Shown: positions 18,291-28,693 of the stretch, in pieces
How the letters are laid out: each line of letters opens with the position of its first letter
How positions within the stretch are numbered: position 1 is the first letter of the stretch
Assembly (NCBI RefSeq): GCF_023284045.1
Contig: NZ_JAKIKQ010000020.1
Location: 25,328-89,327 of the forward strand
Direction: 5' to 3'
DNA from: Shewanella kaireitica
GTDB taxonomy: Bacteria; Pseudomonadota; Gammaproteobacteria; Enterobacterales; Shewanellaceae
Length of the DNA: 64,000 nucleotides
The notes under the pieces: model-generated
Database searches by the model: none
What the model saw: only the letters and a program-made list of their open reading frames with translations
What the model was told of the DNA's origin: nothing
Position numbers and translations under genes: made by a program

Positions 18291-20192
18291 TTGTTAGGAT
18301 TTAGAAAATCGCTCATCGCGTCAATGGTGACTATTGTCGCCCTATGTCTGGTGATCTCAAACTGGTTGTCCTACATCGAGATCAAGCAAGCAACCATAGC
18401 CAACACTAATGAAAAACTCACTAATGTCGTCAATTACGAATCCAATAATATTGAAAGCTGGTTTAAAGAGAAAGCCGATGCCATCGATGCCCTAGCTCAG
18501 CACTATCAAACAGGCAGTTATCAAGACAACTATGTTAATGCAGCAAGGCTGTCTACCGATGTTGGTGGCGTTGCACGGATCTACTTTGGCTTTGACGACG
18601 GTAGCGCTTATTCCACTGAGACCAACAGTAAGTGGATCGACGGCAAAGCCATAGCCGAACAATACGACCCTCGTACTCGGCCTTGGTATCAGCAAGGTAA
18701 GTCATCGCACAACCTTGATATTACCGATATCTATGTTGATGACGGCACTGGCCATGACGTGATTTCAATCTTAAAAAACCTCGGCGATGGTGTGGTACTT
18801 GGGGATATAGAACTCACCTACTTAAATGATACCGTCAAAGCCGTTAACTACCCAGGTGCGGTAACACTAATTACCGATCAAACCGGTAAAGTGTTGGCCT
18901 CTGAATCGCCAACACTTGTCACTGGAACCCGCTTCTCAGATTTTGGCTTAGCCAAAGTGCAGCAAACCTTGCTCGCTAACGATGAAGCGATGCAAGAATA
19001 CACTTTAGATGGTGTCGACAAACTTGCCGTTTCAAAAGCGATTCCATTAGTGAATGGTAAGAAGTGGTATCTGTTTATTGCGCTTGATAAGTCAGTCGCT
19101 TATGCAACCGTTGATCACGCTCTTTATAGTGCCATTATCTCCTCTAGCATCATGTTAGCTTTGGCTATTAGCCTGTTACTTGGCGTGTTATACCTACTTT
19201 ATCGCCCTATTTTGTCGCTAAAAGAGATGATAACAGAGCTGTCTACAGGTAATGGCGATCTCACTCGTCGCCTAGCCGTTAACAATGATGACGACTTAGG
19301 GCAGATTTCAGCAGGCATTAACCGCTTTATCGAAAACCTGCAATCAATGATGCTTGAGGTCTTACAGTCATCAACTCATATCGCCAGCAGTGTTGAGCGC
19401 TTAAAGTCAGAAACTGAAGCCAATAGCGCTATCTTGGTCGCCCATACAACAGAGACGGAGCAGATAGTTACCGCGGTGGAGGAGATGAGCGCCACCGCCA
19501 ATGATGTCGCCAGAAATGGCGCAGAAACCGCTTCCTTCACTCAAGTCACCAAAAACCAAACAATGGAGTCAAAGGCCGTTGTTGCAGAGGCAACCTGCAC
19601 TGTCGCGCAACTGGTGCAGGAGGTCGAAAGTACCTCCCACAATATTGAGCAGATAGACAAAGACACCATCAACATTACCCAAGTGCTTAAAGTGATTGGT
19701 GAGATTGCCGATCAGACTAACCTGTTAGCGCTTAACGCCGCCATTGAAGCGGCTCGCGCAGGGGAACAAGGCCGCGGCTTTGCTGTTGTCGCTGATGAAG
19801 TCAGAGCGCTCGCCGCCAGAACCCAAGCAAGTACAGCTGAAATAGAGCTGACGCTTAATCAACTCCGAGAAGCCTCAAATGCAGCGATGGCCTCGATGGA
19901 TGCAACCAAAAACACCTGTATCAAAACGGCTGAAACCACTGAGGTTGTCGCCTCAGATCTTGACGCTATTGGTGACTCAGTTAATCAAATCAATGATCTT
20001 AATACTCAAATCGCTACCGCTGCGGAGGAGCAAAGTTCGGTATCAAGTGAAATTACCCGCAACATGTCAGCCATTAGCGAAATGGCCAGCGAGCTAGCCA
20101 TCAATGGCGAGACCACCAGCAATGAAACTGTCAATCTGGCGACAGCTAACCATCAGCTAGAGCTGATAGTGAGTCAATTTAAGCTTAAATAA
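18291..20192 (+). CDS. Methyl-accepting chemotaxis protein with Cache sensor
   Basis: A 633-residue chemoreceptor starting with TTG, supported by GGGAGAAG 5-12 bases upstream. It has an N-terminal membrane helix (8-27), a periplasmic dCache-type sensor (about 30-275, with DPRTRPWYQQG), a second helix (about 278-300), a HAMP domain (about 302-355) and a signalling domain. The hairpin core reads EIADQTNLLALNAAIEAARA then GEQGRGFAVVADEVRALA. It would steer the flagellar motor through CheA/CheW. Its position after the respiratory operons suggests sensing of an acceptor or related compound. Confidence 0.92.
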   Translation: MLGFRKSLIASMVTIVALCLVISNWLSYIEIKQATIANTNEKLTNVVNYESNNIESWFKEKADAIDALAQHYQTGSYQDNYVNAARLSTDVGGVARIYFGFDDGSAYSTETNSKWIDGKAIAEQYDPRTRPWYQQGKSSHNLDITDIYVDDGTGHDVISILKNLGDGVVLGDIELTYLNDTVKAVNYPGAVTLITDQTGKVLASESPTLVTGTRFSDFGLAKVQQTLLANDEAMQEYTLDGVDKLAVSKAIPLVNGKKWYLFIALDKSVAYATVDHALYSAIISSSIMLALAISLLLGVLYLLYRPILSLKEMITELSTGNGDLTRRLAVNNDDDLGQISAGINRFIENLQSMMLEVLQSSTHIASSVERLKSETEANSAILVAHTTETEQIVTAVEEMSATANDVARNGAETASFTQVTKNQTMESKAVVAEATCTVAQLVQEVESTSHNIEQIDKDTINITQVLKVIGEIADQTNLLALNAAIEAARAGEQGRGFAVVADEVRALAARTQASTAEIELTLNQLREASNAAMASMDATKNTCIKTAETTEVVASDLDAIGDSVNQINDLNTQIATAAEEQSSVSSEITRNMSAISEMASELAINGETTSNETVNLATANHQLELIVSQFKLK

Positions 20193-20263
20193 CTGCAAAG
20201 ACTGATTAGCTTTGGATATCCTAGTCACATGGAAGTGATAGAACCATCTCATGCGCAGACACA

Positions 20264-20331
20264 GCCGTGACACGCTATAAATACATCCTTGTAAGCTCGA
20301 CCATGACCTCCCTGTCATGGACGGTCACGGC
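20264..20331. repeat. REP-like nested palindrome
   Basis: The outer arms GCCGTGAC/GTCACGGC enclose an inner hairpin, CCATGAC/GTCATGG (20301-20320). The block resembles extragenic palindromes common in Shewanella and relatives. It lies in the 312-base gap 20193-20504, which has no gene. Confidence 0.6.
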
Positions 20332-20504
20332 CGTATCAACACTGGATTTATGTCCCCTAAAAACTGGGGATAAGCCACACATATTTGTGCTATTGAGTGA
20401 AAGAAAAAATATATAAAATTCAACAAACTAATCAGCAATACAAGATCTAACCTGATAAAATAGCAATGCATATATACCCATTTAAACTTTACAAGGAGAG
20501 TCAG

Positions 20505-20768
20505 GTGTATAAAAAGCCTTCTGCAATTTTATTAGTCATAACCTTATTTTCAAGTACTGCTCATGCAAATGACCAAGATCAATATGACAATATGGCTAAG
20601 AACTTGTCTATGCAACTTCAAACATCAATGAAAGTCATAAACGATCCTAAATTAATAAAGTCTTCTGCAAAATACGCCAGGAGTTTATACAACGCTTTCA
20701 TAGCAGAAGGATTTAGCAAAGAACAATCCATGCAGCTAGTAATCGCATCGATGGCGGTAAAAAAGTAA
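20505..20768 (+). CDS. Small secreted protein of unknown function
   Basis: An 87-residue protein starting with GTG at 20505, preceded by AAGGAG. The frame is open back to 20466, but the downstream start gives a clean signal peptide (SAILLVITLFSSTAHA). The mature part is short, helical and charged, with no cysteine. I do not recognise a family. Confidence 0.6.
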   Translation: MYKKPSAILLVITLFSSTAHANDQDQYDNMAKNLSMQLQTSMKVINDPKLIKSSAKYARSLYNAFIAEGFSKEQSMQLVIASMAVKK

Positions 20769-20848
20769 GCTCACTAGGTTCTGTGTTTTAACCTAATATG
20801 ATAAGAGCTTACCTCCTGTAAATTCGAATAAAAAATTGGAATTGAACG

Positions 20849-21172
20849 ATGTTTTTTAAAAGAAAAAAAGAAACAAGGCCAACACTGGCTTGGGAACGAC
20901 TCGATAATAATGGCGGACCTGCATATACATTTAGAACCAAGGTGCCTGGAGGTTGGTTAGTCGCAACCCGTGAGCCTCATGGTGACGGCGTTGGTAGTGG
21001 AGCCACATTTCTGCCTGACCCAAATCACCAGTGGAACGGCTATTCACTCGGTCAAGAAGAGCTAGAACAACAAGAGATCGAGCAACAAGTTCCAGAAGCT
21101 CCTTGTGCAAAGTGCAAAAAGTTAACCAATCACATCGTTGCCGGCCAATATAAATGTGGCTGGTGTGACTAA
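20849..21172 (+). CDS. Small protein with C-terminal zinc-ribbon-like motif
   Basis: A 107-residue cytoplasmic protein. The N-terminal part contains WERLDNNGGPAYTFRTKVPG. A Glu/Gln-rich linker leads to a C-terminal CAKC...CGWC pair that could bind zinc. I do not recognise a named family. Confidence 0.65.
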   Translation: MFFKRKKETRPTLAWERLDNNGGPAYTFRTKVPGGWLVATREPHGDGVGSGATFLPDPNHQWNGYSLGQEELEQQEIEQQVPEAPCAKCKKLTNHIVAGQYKCGWCD

Positions 21173-21468
21173 TTTACCACCTCCTTGGCACACACTATAA
21201 AATTTGGGGCAAAGTAACGCTCATTGCTAAGCCCCGATAAATGAGTCGTCCACTTCAGTGCAATATAACGCGCCTTCGGCGGCTAAAAAACTTTGCCAGA
21301 CCACCAAACTACTTCGCCTGTCAGCAAGCACTTACCACAGATAATACGCAACAAACCATTAACAACTAACTATTTGTTATTTATAGATTAATCTAGTAGC
21401 ATCCCAGCCATAAATATTGGTTACCTTGCCATAAACCAATCAGATTTTTCATTTAACAGGACGTTAGA

Positions 21469-24400
21469 ATGGACTCATTTCCAAAATCTCAGATCATCGC
21501 ATTCAATCGCAAAGATATCGCCAGTATCGAGCAAGCCTTAATCACATACCAAACAAAGCTCGCAGCGCATCAAGCCTTCAAAAATAGTCAATTTGATATC
21601 GCATTTATGGATTTCAGTAACGGTCAGCGTCAGCATCTTCAGCTGGCCGATACCGCACAAGCAGAGCTCGCACTGCAAGCATTGAACCTCACCCCTGATG
21701 GCGGCTACAACCTACAAGATATAGTGACGGAAAAGAGCAGCCTGTATATTTCAGAGGCGCTGTTATTTGCAATTGCCCTTGAACATGAGGAACTAAAGCC
21801 TCAGCTGCGCCAGACGGCGCAAGCTATGGTTAATTATGCTCGCTATGAAAATGACACCAGCGAAATGTGGGTCGATGATATGCGGGTTTTTGGTGCTGAA
21901 GCCCTGTTTATGATGGCGATGCAAGATGCTGAAGATGCCGTTTATCTAGCGCAGTTTTTTATCCCCTACTGGGATGATGAGCATGCCACAGGCTATGAGC
22001 ATATGCTGCTCACTCTGCTGCGTCATCATGGCTGGTGTGACGCCATGCTAAAGGCATTTGTTTGGTGTGATAATAGCGCCTTTCGTTTCGCCTTTTATGG
22101 CAGCCACTGGGAAAGCACCACCGCAGAATATCAGCCGCTTGGCGAGTTTTTGCAGCAGAATCCACAGCAATACCCACGCTTTATTGAATTGATTAAGCAA
22201 CGTTTTGCAGCCCAGCCAATGCTGGTTGAGAACGAAAGCGAAGATTTAGCTAGCCAAAAGCCAATACTGGCAATTTATCAAAGCTTATTTCCCGAGTTTT
22301 GCAGCTGGGAGGATGAAGAGGTAAGCCGCCAACTTGGGCGTCATTTTATTAATGACACGCTTGAAAATGAGGCGATGGATCTACAGCAACAGCTAGAAAA
22401 TGAACTCGATAGCCCACTATCGGCCCATGCTCAAAGTGTCTTCCAGCGCCAAGAAGAATACCGCCAATATGACAAGCTCAAAGAGGAGCGACAAGCCGAA
22501 TTGGGTGGCACCCATATGCTTACAGATTTCATCGCTACGTTAGACAATAGCGATGCGCTGCTGAAGTATGTGGTGCTCAATGAAAACCCTGCGATTCTCG
22601 AAACTATTAAGCCTTTTGATATTTGGGCACATTGTAAAATTCATGCCCCTTCGCTATATGATGCAATGGACGAGGCTTGTTGGGATAGAGGTAACTTAGA
22701 CAATCTGCGTGAAAACATACACGAAGTACTAAGCTATCCAGCCAACGATCTACTCGAAGATGAAGAATGCTATTTTGATGTTGAGTTTGAACAAGGGGTT
22801 ATTTGTAAAGCTTACCTAAGCCCAGGTAATAACAGTATTAGCCATGTAAAGTCAGCGCATATCATGCTGCGCTTTGTCGATATTTTCTATCGTGTTTTAG
22901 GTCAGAAAACCTTATCGGCAGAGCTATGTGAAATGCTCACTGGTGAAGGTGACTATCAGCCGATTATGACTACTGAAGCCTACTATGCGCGCTTTGACCC
23001 TGCGCCCGCTGCAGCGGAAGGCGAACTCAGCAAACATGATAAGCGCAAACTAGAACAGCTTATCGATGCTTTTTGCGATATGGATGATCCGGTCACCTGC
23101 AGCATGCTGCAGCGAGCCGACAACCTCTTCAAGCAGAGAGCTTGTTATGACGTTAGCCACTGGCACGAAGATAATCTAGGCACCGATGCACTTAAAGCGT
23201 ACCTGCTACAACAAGATAGCAGTCGGCACATTAATGATACCTATACAGCTGGATTACAAGCAGAGTTAAGCAAGGTATTTGAGCGCGCCCTATGCTTGCT
23301 GCTCGAACACGCCGAAATTCAAGGCGAAGGTCATTTCGAAGACAAGGGTTTTAATCAAACAGAGCTTGAACAAGTCAGAAGCTTTTTCACCCAAGAAAAT
23401 CCAACGCTTAGCCAATCTGAGATAATCGCGCTGTTTGATAAACACCTGCACCGAGACGAAATATGCCGCAGATCTAATCTGTATTTTCCTAAAATCAGTG
23501 AAAAGCAGATCAGTTACCACTTTTTCCAAGACTACGATGATGATTACCAGCGTGCAGCTATTAGCTGTTTTTGGCTTAAACAAGTGCCTAGTGCTGCAGC
23601 TAAAATAGCTGAGCGATTATGGCAATTGTTGATCACCATGGCGCCAACGAAGATGATCCACCATATGGGCCGGCTTTATAGCTGCCATGATTATCGTTTG
23701 AAGTTCGACAATCAGCTCGATGAAATTAACTTCTATGGACTGCTTAACCGCCATGGGATTGCCGAAGATTACACCTTAGCTTATCAAGTCGAGCAATCTA
23801 TTGGCAGCAGCAGTCGCCAAAGTGAATACCTTGCGCTTGTTGATTTGATGGAAGAGACTATTCCTGCCAACGCTGCCCAAGGTGGCATGATAGCGGCTAG
23901 CAATAGAGCGCAAGCACAAGCTTTACTGCGAGGCTTAGACTATACCTATCAGAGCCATAAGCTTGAATTCCATCAAGATGTAGCGCTGCGCTTCCCAGAG
24001 CTTCCGTTTCAGTTAGACGATGACTTACGCCAGTGTTTAGCTGACTTTATCGCTCTTAATAGCCGCTCATGGGAAAGTGTTATTGCGCATCAATTTAGCG
24101 CATCGACACTGTATTTCGATCATGCCACCGACACCAGTGACCTGCCGAAAAAGTTGCGTTTGCCATTTCGTTTGCACCCAGATGCCGATATTAGTCAATC
24201 GCGTCATTGCTCGGGTATGAGTTGGATTAATGCCACCATCGCCCAGCGAGTTGACGATGAATTATTGATTTTAGTACTCGATAAAGACGCGGCCAACTAC
24301 GATCAACTCTACCTCGGCGGGCAACTGCTTATCGTTGATAGCGATATCGATGCTGCTACCGTTATTGACGCTGTGCAACAACTACCAGAGCAGGCTGAAC

Positions 24401-25023
24401 GCAAACAAACTCTTGCAGCTAGCCTATGGGCTTACTTACAGGGAGAAACCTGTTATGAGGATTTTGCGCCGGTATTTAATGCTTATTTAACTACTGAAAC
24501 AGTTGTCGGTATCGATCAATATCGTTGTTATAGCTTAGGGCAGTTCTTATGGCGTATCGATGAGCCGCGCCGTGAGCGACTGCTGCTATTACTGGCAAAT
24601 CATAGCTATCGTGCCTACAAGGTAATTATCGAGCAGTTGGTAACGGCACAAATGGATCAACAAGTCAGCCAAGGTAAAATCGACCTAGTGACTCGTTTTG
24701 AGCTAGATAGCGATGATTATGAGCAGAACGCTTATAAGCAGCTGATGGATTGGTTATTTAGCCATGATGTAAAGCATGAACTCATCGTACTGTTTGCCAT
24801 AAAGAACTACCGCAGTTGCATGGGAGATTATCTGGCGCAGCTAGCTCGGCAAGGAGAGCTAAAACCGATATTGGCCTATCTGCATGTGAGCAATCGTGCC
24901 AGATTAGTAGATATCTTAGCGCAGCAAACGGATGCCGCCGAACTGCTAACGATATTTAAAGGTGAAAAATCCCGCCAAGTGCGCGATCGCATTGCCGCAG
25001 CCACTGCTGCAGCACCCGCCTAA
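21469..25023 (+). CDS. Large cytoplasmic protein of unknown function (1184 residues)
   Basis: A single long frame with ATG 21469 and no signal peptide or membrane segment. The protein is acidic and predicted by eye to be almost entirely helical, rich in Leu, Gln and Asp. There are possible HEAT-like stretches but no motif I can name. Codon use resembles the neighbours, so it is not obviously foreign. It stands alone: the 296 bases before it hold no gene, and a convergent gene follows 22 bases after its stop. Confidence 0.75.
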   Translation: MDSFPKSQIIAFNRKDIASIEQALITYQTKLAAHQAFKNSQFDIAFMDFSNGQRQHLQLADTAQAELALQALNLTPDGGYNLQDIVTEKSSLYISEALLFAIALEHEELKPQLRQTAQAMVNYARYENDTSEMWVDDMRVFGAEALFMMAMQDAEDAVYLAQFFIPYWDDEHATGYEHMLLTLLRHHGWCDAMLKAFVWCDNSAFRFAFYGSHWESTTAEYQPLGEFLQQNPQQYPRFIELIKQRFAAQPMLVENESEDLASQKPILAIYQSLFPEFCSWEDEEVSRQLGRHFINDTLENEAMDLQQQLENELDSPLSAHAQSVFQRQEEYRQYDKLKEERQAELGGTHMLTDFIATLDNSDALLKYVVLNENPAILETIKPFDIWAHCKIHAPSLYDAMDEACWDRGNLDNLRENIHEVLSYPANDLLEDEECYFDVEFEQGVICKAYLSPGNNSISHVKSAHIMLRFVDIFYRVLGQKTLSAELCEMLTGEGDYQPIMTTEAYYARFDPAPAAAEGELSKHDKRKLEQLIDAFCDMDDPVTCSMLQRADNLFKQRACYDVSHWHEDNLGTDALKAYLLQQDSSRHINDTYTAGLQAELSKVFERALCLLLEHAEIQGEGHFEDKGFNQTELEQVRSFFTQENPTLSQSEIIALFDKHLHRDEICRRSNLYFPKISEKQISYHFFQDYDDDYQRAAISCFWLKQVPSAAAKIAERLWQLLITMAPTKMIHHMGRLYSCHDYRLKFDNQLDEINFYGLLNRHGIAEDYTLAYQVEQSIGSSSRQSEYLALVDLMEETIPANAAQGGMIAASNRAQAQALLRGLDYTYQSHKLEFHQDVALRFPELPFQLDDDLRQCLADFIALNSRSWESVIAHQFSASTLYFDHATDTSDLPKKLRLPFRLHPDADISQSRHCSGMSWINATIAQRVDDELLILVLDKDAANYDQLYLGGQLLIVDSDIDAATVIDAVQQLPEQAERKQTLAASLWAYLQGETCYEDFAPVFNAYLTTETVVGIDQYRCYSLGQFLWRIDEPRRERLLLLLANHSYRAYKVIIEQLVTAQMDQQVSQGKIDLVTRFELDSDDYEQNAYKQLMDWLFSHDVKHELIVLFAIKNYRSCMGDYLAQLARQGELKPILAYLHVSNRARLVDILAQQTDAAELLTIFKGEKSRQVRDRIAAATAAAPA

Positions 25024-25045
25024 AGCTAACCTGCGCTTTTAGCTT

Positions 25046-25393
25046 TTAATCAAACCAAGCGGCTGTTTTCTCGGCTGCTTGGTTTTTTACTGTATCGTCA
25101 ACGTACATAGATACCATCGCCAATGCAGCTGCCAGTGCGCCTAAATCATCGGAGAAACCAACAACCGGGGTTAAGTCGGGTATAGCATCAATAGGAGCGA
25201 TAAAATATGCCAAAGCGCCAAATATAACTGTCTTGGCCCACTTGGGTGTATCAGGCCGCTGCGCAGCATAATAGAGGCACAATGCATTATCGATAACTTC
25301 TCGGCCAGCTTTTTTGGCAAACTGTTTTACCTTCACCCAAAAGCTCTCATCGCTGTAATCTGAGTTATTTGGCATATCTGAATTATCAGCCAT
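25046..25393 (-). CDS. YkvA/DUF1232-family membrane protein
   Basis: A 115-residue protein starting at ATG 25393 with GGAGTGGG before it; a longer start at 25459 would run through the terminator of the upstream gene. The signature LAYFIAPIDAIPDLTPVVGFSDDLGAL is the DUF1232 core, with one membrane-spanning region. The function of the family is not established. Confidence 0.85.
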   Translation of the reverse strand: MADNSDMPNNSDYSDESFWVKVKQFAKKAGREVIDNALCLYYAAQRPDTPKWAKTVIFGALAYFIAPIDAIPDLTPVVGFSDDLGALAAALAMVSMYVDDTVKNQAAEKTAAWFD

Positions 25394-25410
25394 TACCCAC
25401 TCCAATAAAA

Positions 25411-25436
25411 AAGGGAATACCCAATGATATTCCCTT
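25411..25436 (-). terminator. Rho-independent terminator of ygiQ
   Basis: The stem AAGGGAATA/TATTCCCTT with an 8-base loop is followed on the minus strand by TTTTTT. It lies between ygiQ and the YkvA-like gene. Confidence 0.8.
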
Positions 25437-25478
25437 ATTTCTGATGATTTAGCTAGCACTTGTAATCAAGAACAATCA

Positions 25479-27797
25479 CTACCTTTGATGCTTTGGCGTC
25501 GTGCCCCAAGCATTCTTTTTAGCCGGGCGTTTGCCGCCAGCTTTAGCGCCTTGCCCCTGCTTATTTCCAGTCGCTTTACTTTGACCAGCTTTACCTTGGC
25601 TCGACTTTTTCTGACCGGGTTTATCTTGGCCAGATTTTCCGTGCTCCGACTTGCGGTCAGCAAATTGATCAGCCGAGAAACGGGTGAAGGCTTTCTTGCC
25701 TTTGCCATCATCCTTGGTGTTCAGTTTCTTCTTATTTCGCAGCGCTTCGCGTTCTTGACGCGATTCAGCAGGCACTAAACAGCTGGGGCTATTTCCAATC
25801 AACTTCTCTTTGCCCATTGCGATTAACGCTTCACGGATCAGCGGCCAGCCTGCTGGGTCATGATAACGCAGTAAGGCTTTATGCAACTTACGCTGACGGC
25901 CTTTCTTCGGTACCGACACCTCTTCACTGCTGTGCTTAACATTCTTCAGCGAGTTCAGCTCAGTGTGATAAATGGTGGTGGCATTTGCCATCGGCGATGG
26001 ATAAAAATTTTGCACTTGATCGAGCTTAAACTTCTCGCCTTTCAACCATAAGGCAAGGTTGACCATATCTTCATTGGTGGTTCCCGGATGCGCCGAGATA
26101 AAGTAAGGGATCAAATACTGCTTCTTCCCAGCCTCTTTTGAGTACTTATCGAAAAGCTCTTTAAACTTGTCGTAACTGCCCATGCCCGGCTTCATCATTT
26201 TATTCAGCGGGCCCTCTTCAGTATGCTCAGGCGCAATCTTCAAATAACCGCCCACATGATGAGTAGCCAGCTCTTTGACATAACGCGGATCTTCAGTGGC
26301 GAGGTCATAACGTACCCCAGAGGCAATAAGCACTTTCTTAATGCCGGGTACATCGCGGGCAGCACGATAAAGATCGATGGTCGCTTGGTGATCGGTATCT
26401 AAATGGCCACAAATCGATGGGAATACGCAAGATAGACGGCGACAAGTGCTTTCTGCTTTTACACTAGAACAACCCAAGCGGTACATATTTGCAGTTGGGC
26501 CACCAAGATCAGAAATGACTCCAGTAAAACCGGGCACCTTATCTTGGATATCTTTAATCTCTTTCACAATCGAGTCTTGTGAGCGGCTTTGAATAATGCG
26601 TCCTTCATGTTCGGTAATCGAGCAGAACGAACACCCACCAAAGCAGCCACGCATGATATTGATCGAGGTCTTAATCATGTCGTAGGCAGGAATTTTTTCT
26701 TTGCCGTATGACGGATGCGGCACACGCTTATAGGCTAAGTCAAAAACGCCATCCATCTCATCGGTATTTAGCGGCCAAGCTGGCGGGTTAACCCAAATAG
26801 CGCGTTCAGCATGCTTCTGGAACAGCGCTCGTGCACAACCTGGATTTTGCTCTTGGTGCAAGATACGCGATGCGTGGGCATATAAGAATTTATCTTCAGA
26901 GACCTTCTCAAAGCTTGGCAGCAACACATAGGTTTTCTCCCAAGGCTTAGGTCTTGCAGGCTGAACGCTGATTGCCTTTGGCGCATCATTGTCAAAAATT
27001 TTCTCATCAGTTGGGCCAGATAGGTTTTTACAACCGACGTCATCGGCGCCATAAGGATTGGGAATAGGATCAATTTTGTGTAACTGATCCAGCTTGCGCG
27101 AATCCATGCCCTTCCACTCAGGCAACGGCTCTTTACGGATTACTGTAGTACCGCGAATGTCGTGCAACTGGCTCATCGGTTCGCCATTAGCAAGACGGTG
27201 AGACACTTCCATTAATGGTCGCTCGGCATTACCGTAAACCAAGATGTCAGCTTTAGCATCTAAGATAACGCTACGACGCACTTTATCTGACCAGTAGTCG
27301 TAATGAGCAATACGGCGCAGACTGGCTTCAATACCACCAATCACCACTGGTACCTGCTTGAAGGCTTCTTTACAGCGCTGGGTGTAAACCGTCACCGCGC
27401 GATCTGGACGCTTACCACCGATGTTACCCGCAGTATAAGCATCATCATGTCGCATACGGCGCTCGGCGGTGTAGCGGTTAATCATCGAGTCCATGTTACC
27501 GGCGGTCACACCGAAATAGAGGTTAGGTTTACCTAACTTCATAAAGTCATTTTTATTAGACCAATCTGGCTGCGAGATAATGCCGACCCTAAAGCCTTGC
27601 GCTTCCAGCATGCGACCAATTACCGCCATACCAAAACTTGGATGATCCACATACGCATCGCCAGTAACAATGATAATGTCGCAGCTATCCCAGCCTAGCT
27701 TGTCCATCTCTTTACGAGACATAGGCAAAAATGGCGCTGGGCGAGTAAGCTCAGAGCGAAACTTGGGATGGGTGAAAAGTGTGGATTCTACTTGCAT
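25479..27797 (-). CDS. ygiQ: YgiQ-family radical SAM protein
   Basis: A 772-residue protein. It has an N-terminal B12-binding-like region (starting LGWDSCDIIIVTGDAYVDHP), then a radical SAM core with CFGGCSFC (CX3CX2C), and the conserved SRSQDSIVKEI. The C-terminal 110 residues are low-complexity, rich in Lys, Gly and Gln. Length and motifs match E. coli YgiQ, whose substrate is not known. It stands as a single gene with its own terminator. Confidence 0.92.
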   Translation of the reverse strand: MQVESTLFTHPKFRSELTRPAPFLPMSRKEMDKLGWDSCDIIIVTGDAYVDHPSFGMAVIGRMLEAQGFRVGIISQPDWSNKNDFMKLGKPNLYFGVTAGNMDSMINRYTAERRMRHDDAYTAGNIGGKRPDRAVTVYTQRCKEAFKQVPVVIGGIEASLRRIAHYDYWSDKVRRSVILDAKADILVYGNAERPLMEVSHRLANGEPMSQLHDIRGTTVIRKEPLPEWKGMDSRKLDQLHKIDPIPNPYGADDVGCKNLSGPTDEKIFDNDAPKAISVQPARPKPWEKTYVLLPSFEKVSEDKFLYAHASRILHQEQNPGCARALFQKHAERAIWVNPPAWPLNTDEMDGVFDLAYKRVPHPSYGKEKIPAYDMIKTSINIMRGCFGGCSFCSITEHEGRIIQSRSQDSIVKEIKDIQDKVPGFTGVISDLGGPTANMYRLGCSSVKAESTCRRLSCVFPSICGHLDTDHQATIDLYRAARDVPGIKKVLIASGVRYDLATEDPRYVKELATHHVGGYLKIAPEHTEEGPLNKMMKPGMGSYDKFKELFDKYSKEAGKKQYLIPYFISAHPGTTNEDMVNLALWLKGEKFKLDQVQNFYPSPMANATTIYHTELNSLKNVKHSSEEVSVPKKGRQRKLHKALLRYHDPAGWPLIREALIAMGKEKLIGNSPSCLVPAESRQEREALRNKKKLNTKDDGKGKKAFTRFSADQFADRKSEHGKSGQDKPGQKKSSQGKAGQSKATGNKQGQGAKAGGKRPAKKNAWGTTPKHQR

Positions 27798-27904
27798 GAA
27801 TTAGATAGCCTAACTGAAATAACAAAAAATACGCGGATTAAGCGCCCCAACTGATGCTCACAACGGGGACGCGGAGTATAACAGGCTCCGCACCATAGGT
27901 GTGA

Positions 27905-28066
27905 CTAAAAAAGCATCAAATTAATGCTTTTTTTAGTATAGATGATATACCCAAACCAGCCGAAAATGCTTTATTCGACGACTTAACCATAAAGCCCTTT
28001 AAATGGCTGTGGGTATTGCTGGGGCTAGGTTTGTTGTCTTTACACCTGACGATTCCGCCCTCTTGA
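27905..28066 (+). pseudogene. Startless frame encoding a possible small membrane protein
   Basis: The frame opens after TGA at 27902 and ends with TGA at 28064-28066. It has no ATG, GTG or TTG near its beginning. It would contain FDDLTIKPFKWLWVLLGLGL, a charged segment and a membrane helix. The beginning overlaps an AAAAAAGCAT/ATGCTTTTTT hairpin (27907-27933). It may be a gene remnant, or chance. Confidence 0.25.
27907..27933 (-). terminator. A/T-rich hairpin, possible terminator
   Basis: A 10-bp perfect stem, AAAAAAGCAT/ATGCTTTTTT, with a 7-base loop. It lies about 150 bases beyond the MAPEG gene stop on the minus strand and upstream of ygiQ. Because of the A and T arms it could act in either direction. 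Confidence 0.55.
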
Positions 28067-28079
28067 AGAGCAAAAACCG

Positions 28080-28478
28080 CTATAGGTTAGCCACATAAGC
28101 AATTAAATTGGTTACAGCTAGCCCCAAGGTTACCGCCCAAGTGGTTAATACTCCCCAGAAACGACCAAAATGATAGCCACCTTGCCCTTGTGTTAAGCCA
28201 ATGGCATGCATTAACCGTGCGACTATCCATGCAGTGCCGAATATATGCAGCAACGCTGCACCGGTGCCATTCATCTCGGCAACGACAAGTAACAGCAGCA
28301 CTATCGGCGCATTCTCGAGTAAATTCCCATGCACTCTTTGAGCGAGTGTCAGTGCTTCATTACCAGCACTACCAATACCAATTTTATGGGTACGTCTTAG
28401 TTTTATCACTCTGTAGGTGAGTGCTACAGTGAGTATTGCTGTCAAGCTGATATACAGCCCAGATATCGCGAGTGGCAT
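28080..28478 (-). CDS. MAPEG-family membrane protein
   Basis: A 132-residue protein with four hydrophobic helices. It has the MAPEG pattern RVHGNLLENAPIVLLLLVVAE and later ARLMHAIGL and RFWG. The family includes glutathione-dependent enzymes of the inner membrane; the role of bacterial members like this is mostly unknown. It is a single gene. Confidence 0.85.
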   Translation of the reverse strand: MPLAISGLYISLTAILTVALTYRVIKLRRTHKIGIGSAGNEALTLAQRVHGNLLENAPIVLLLLVVAEMNGTGAALLHIFGTAWIVARLMHAIGLTQGQGGYHFGRFWGVLTTWAVTLGLAVTNLIAYVANL

Positions 28479-28693
28479 TAATTGTCCCTTTGAAAATAGT
28501 CCTTAAAAGTACAGCATTACAATTTAGGATCATTATGTAAATAAATGGCAACCTTTTAAACTCAAATAGGTTAAGATGCGCTCGTAAAATAATGATGCTT
28601 AAACGGTCATATTAGTTGAACGCAAAACCATCAACTAAGCTACTGTTTAATATAAACAAACAACCCTAATATTACTTTTTAGCGAATAAGATA

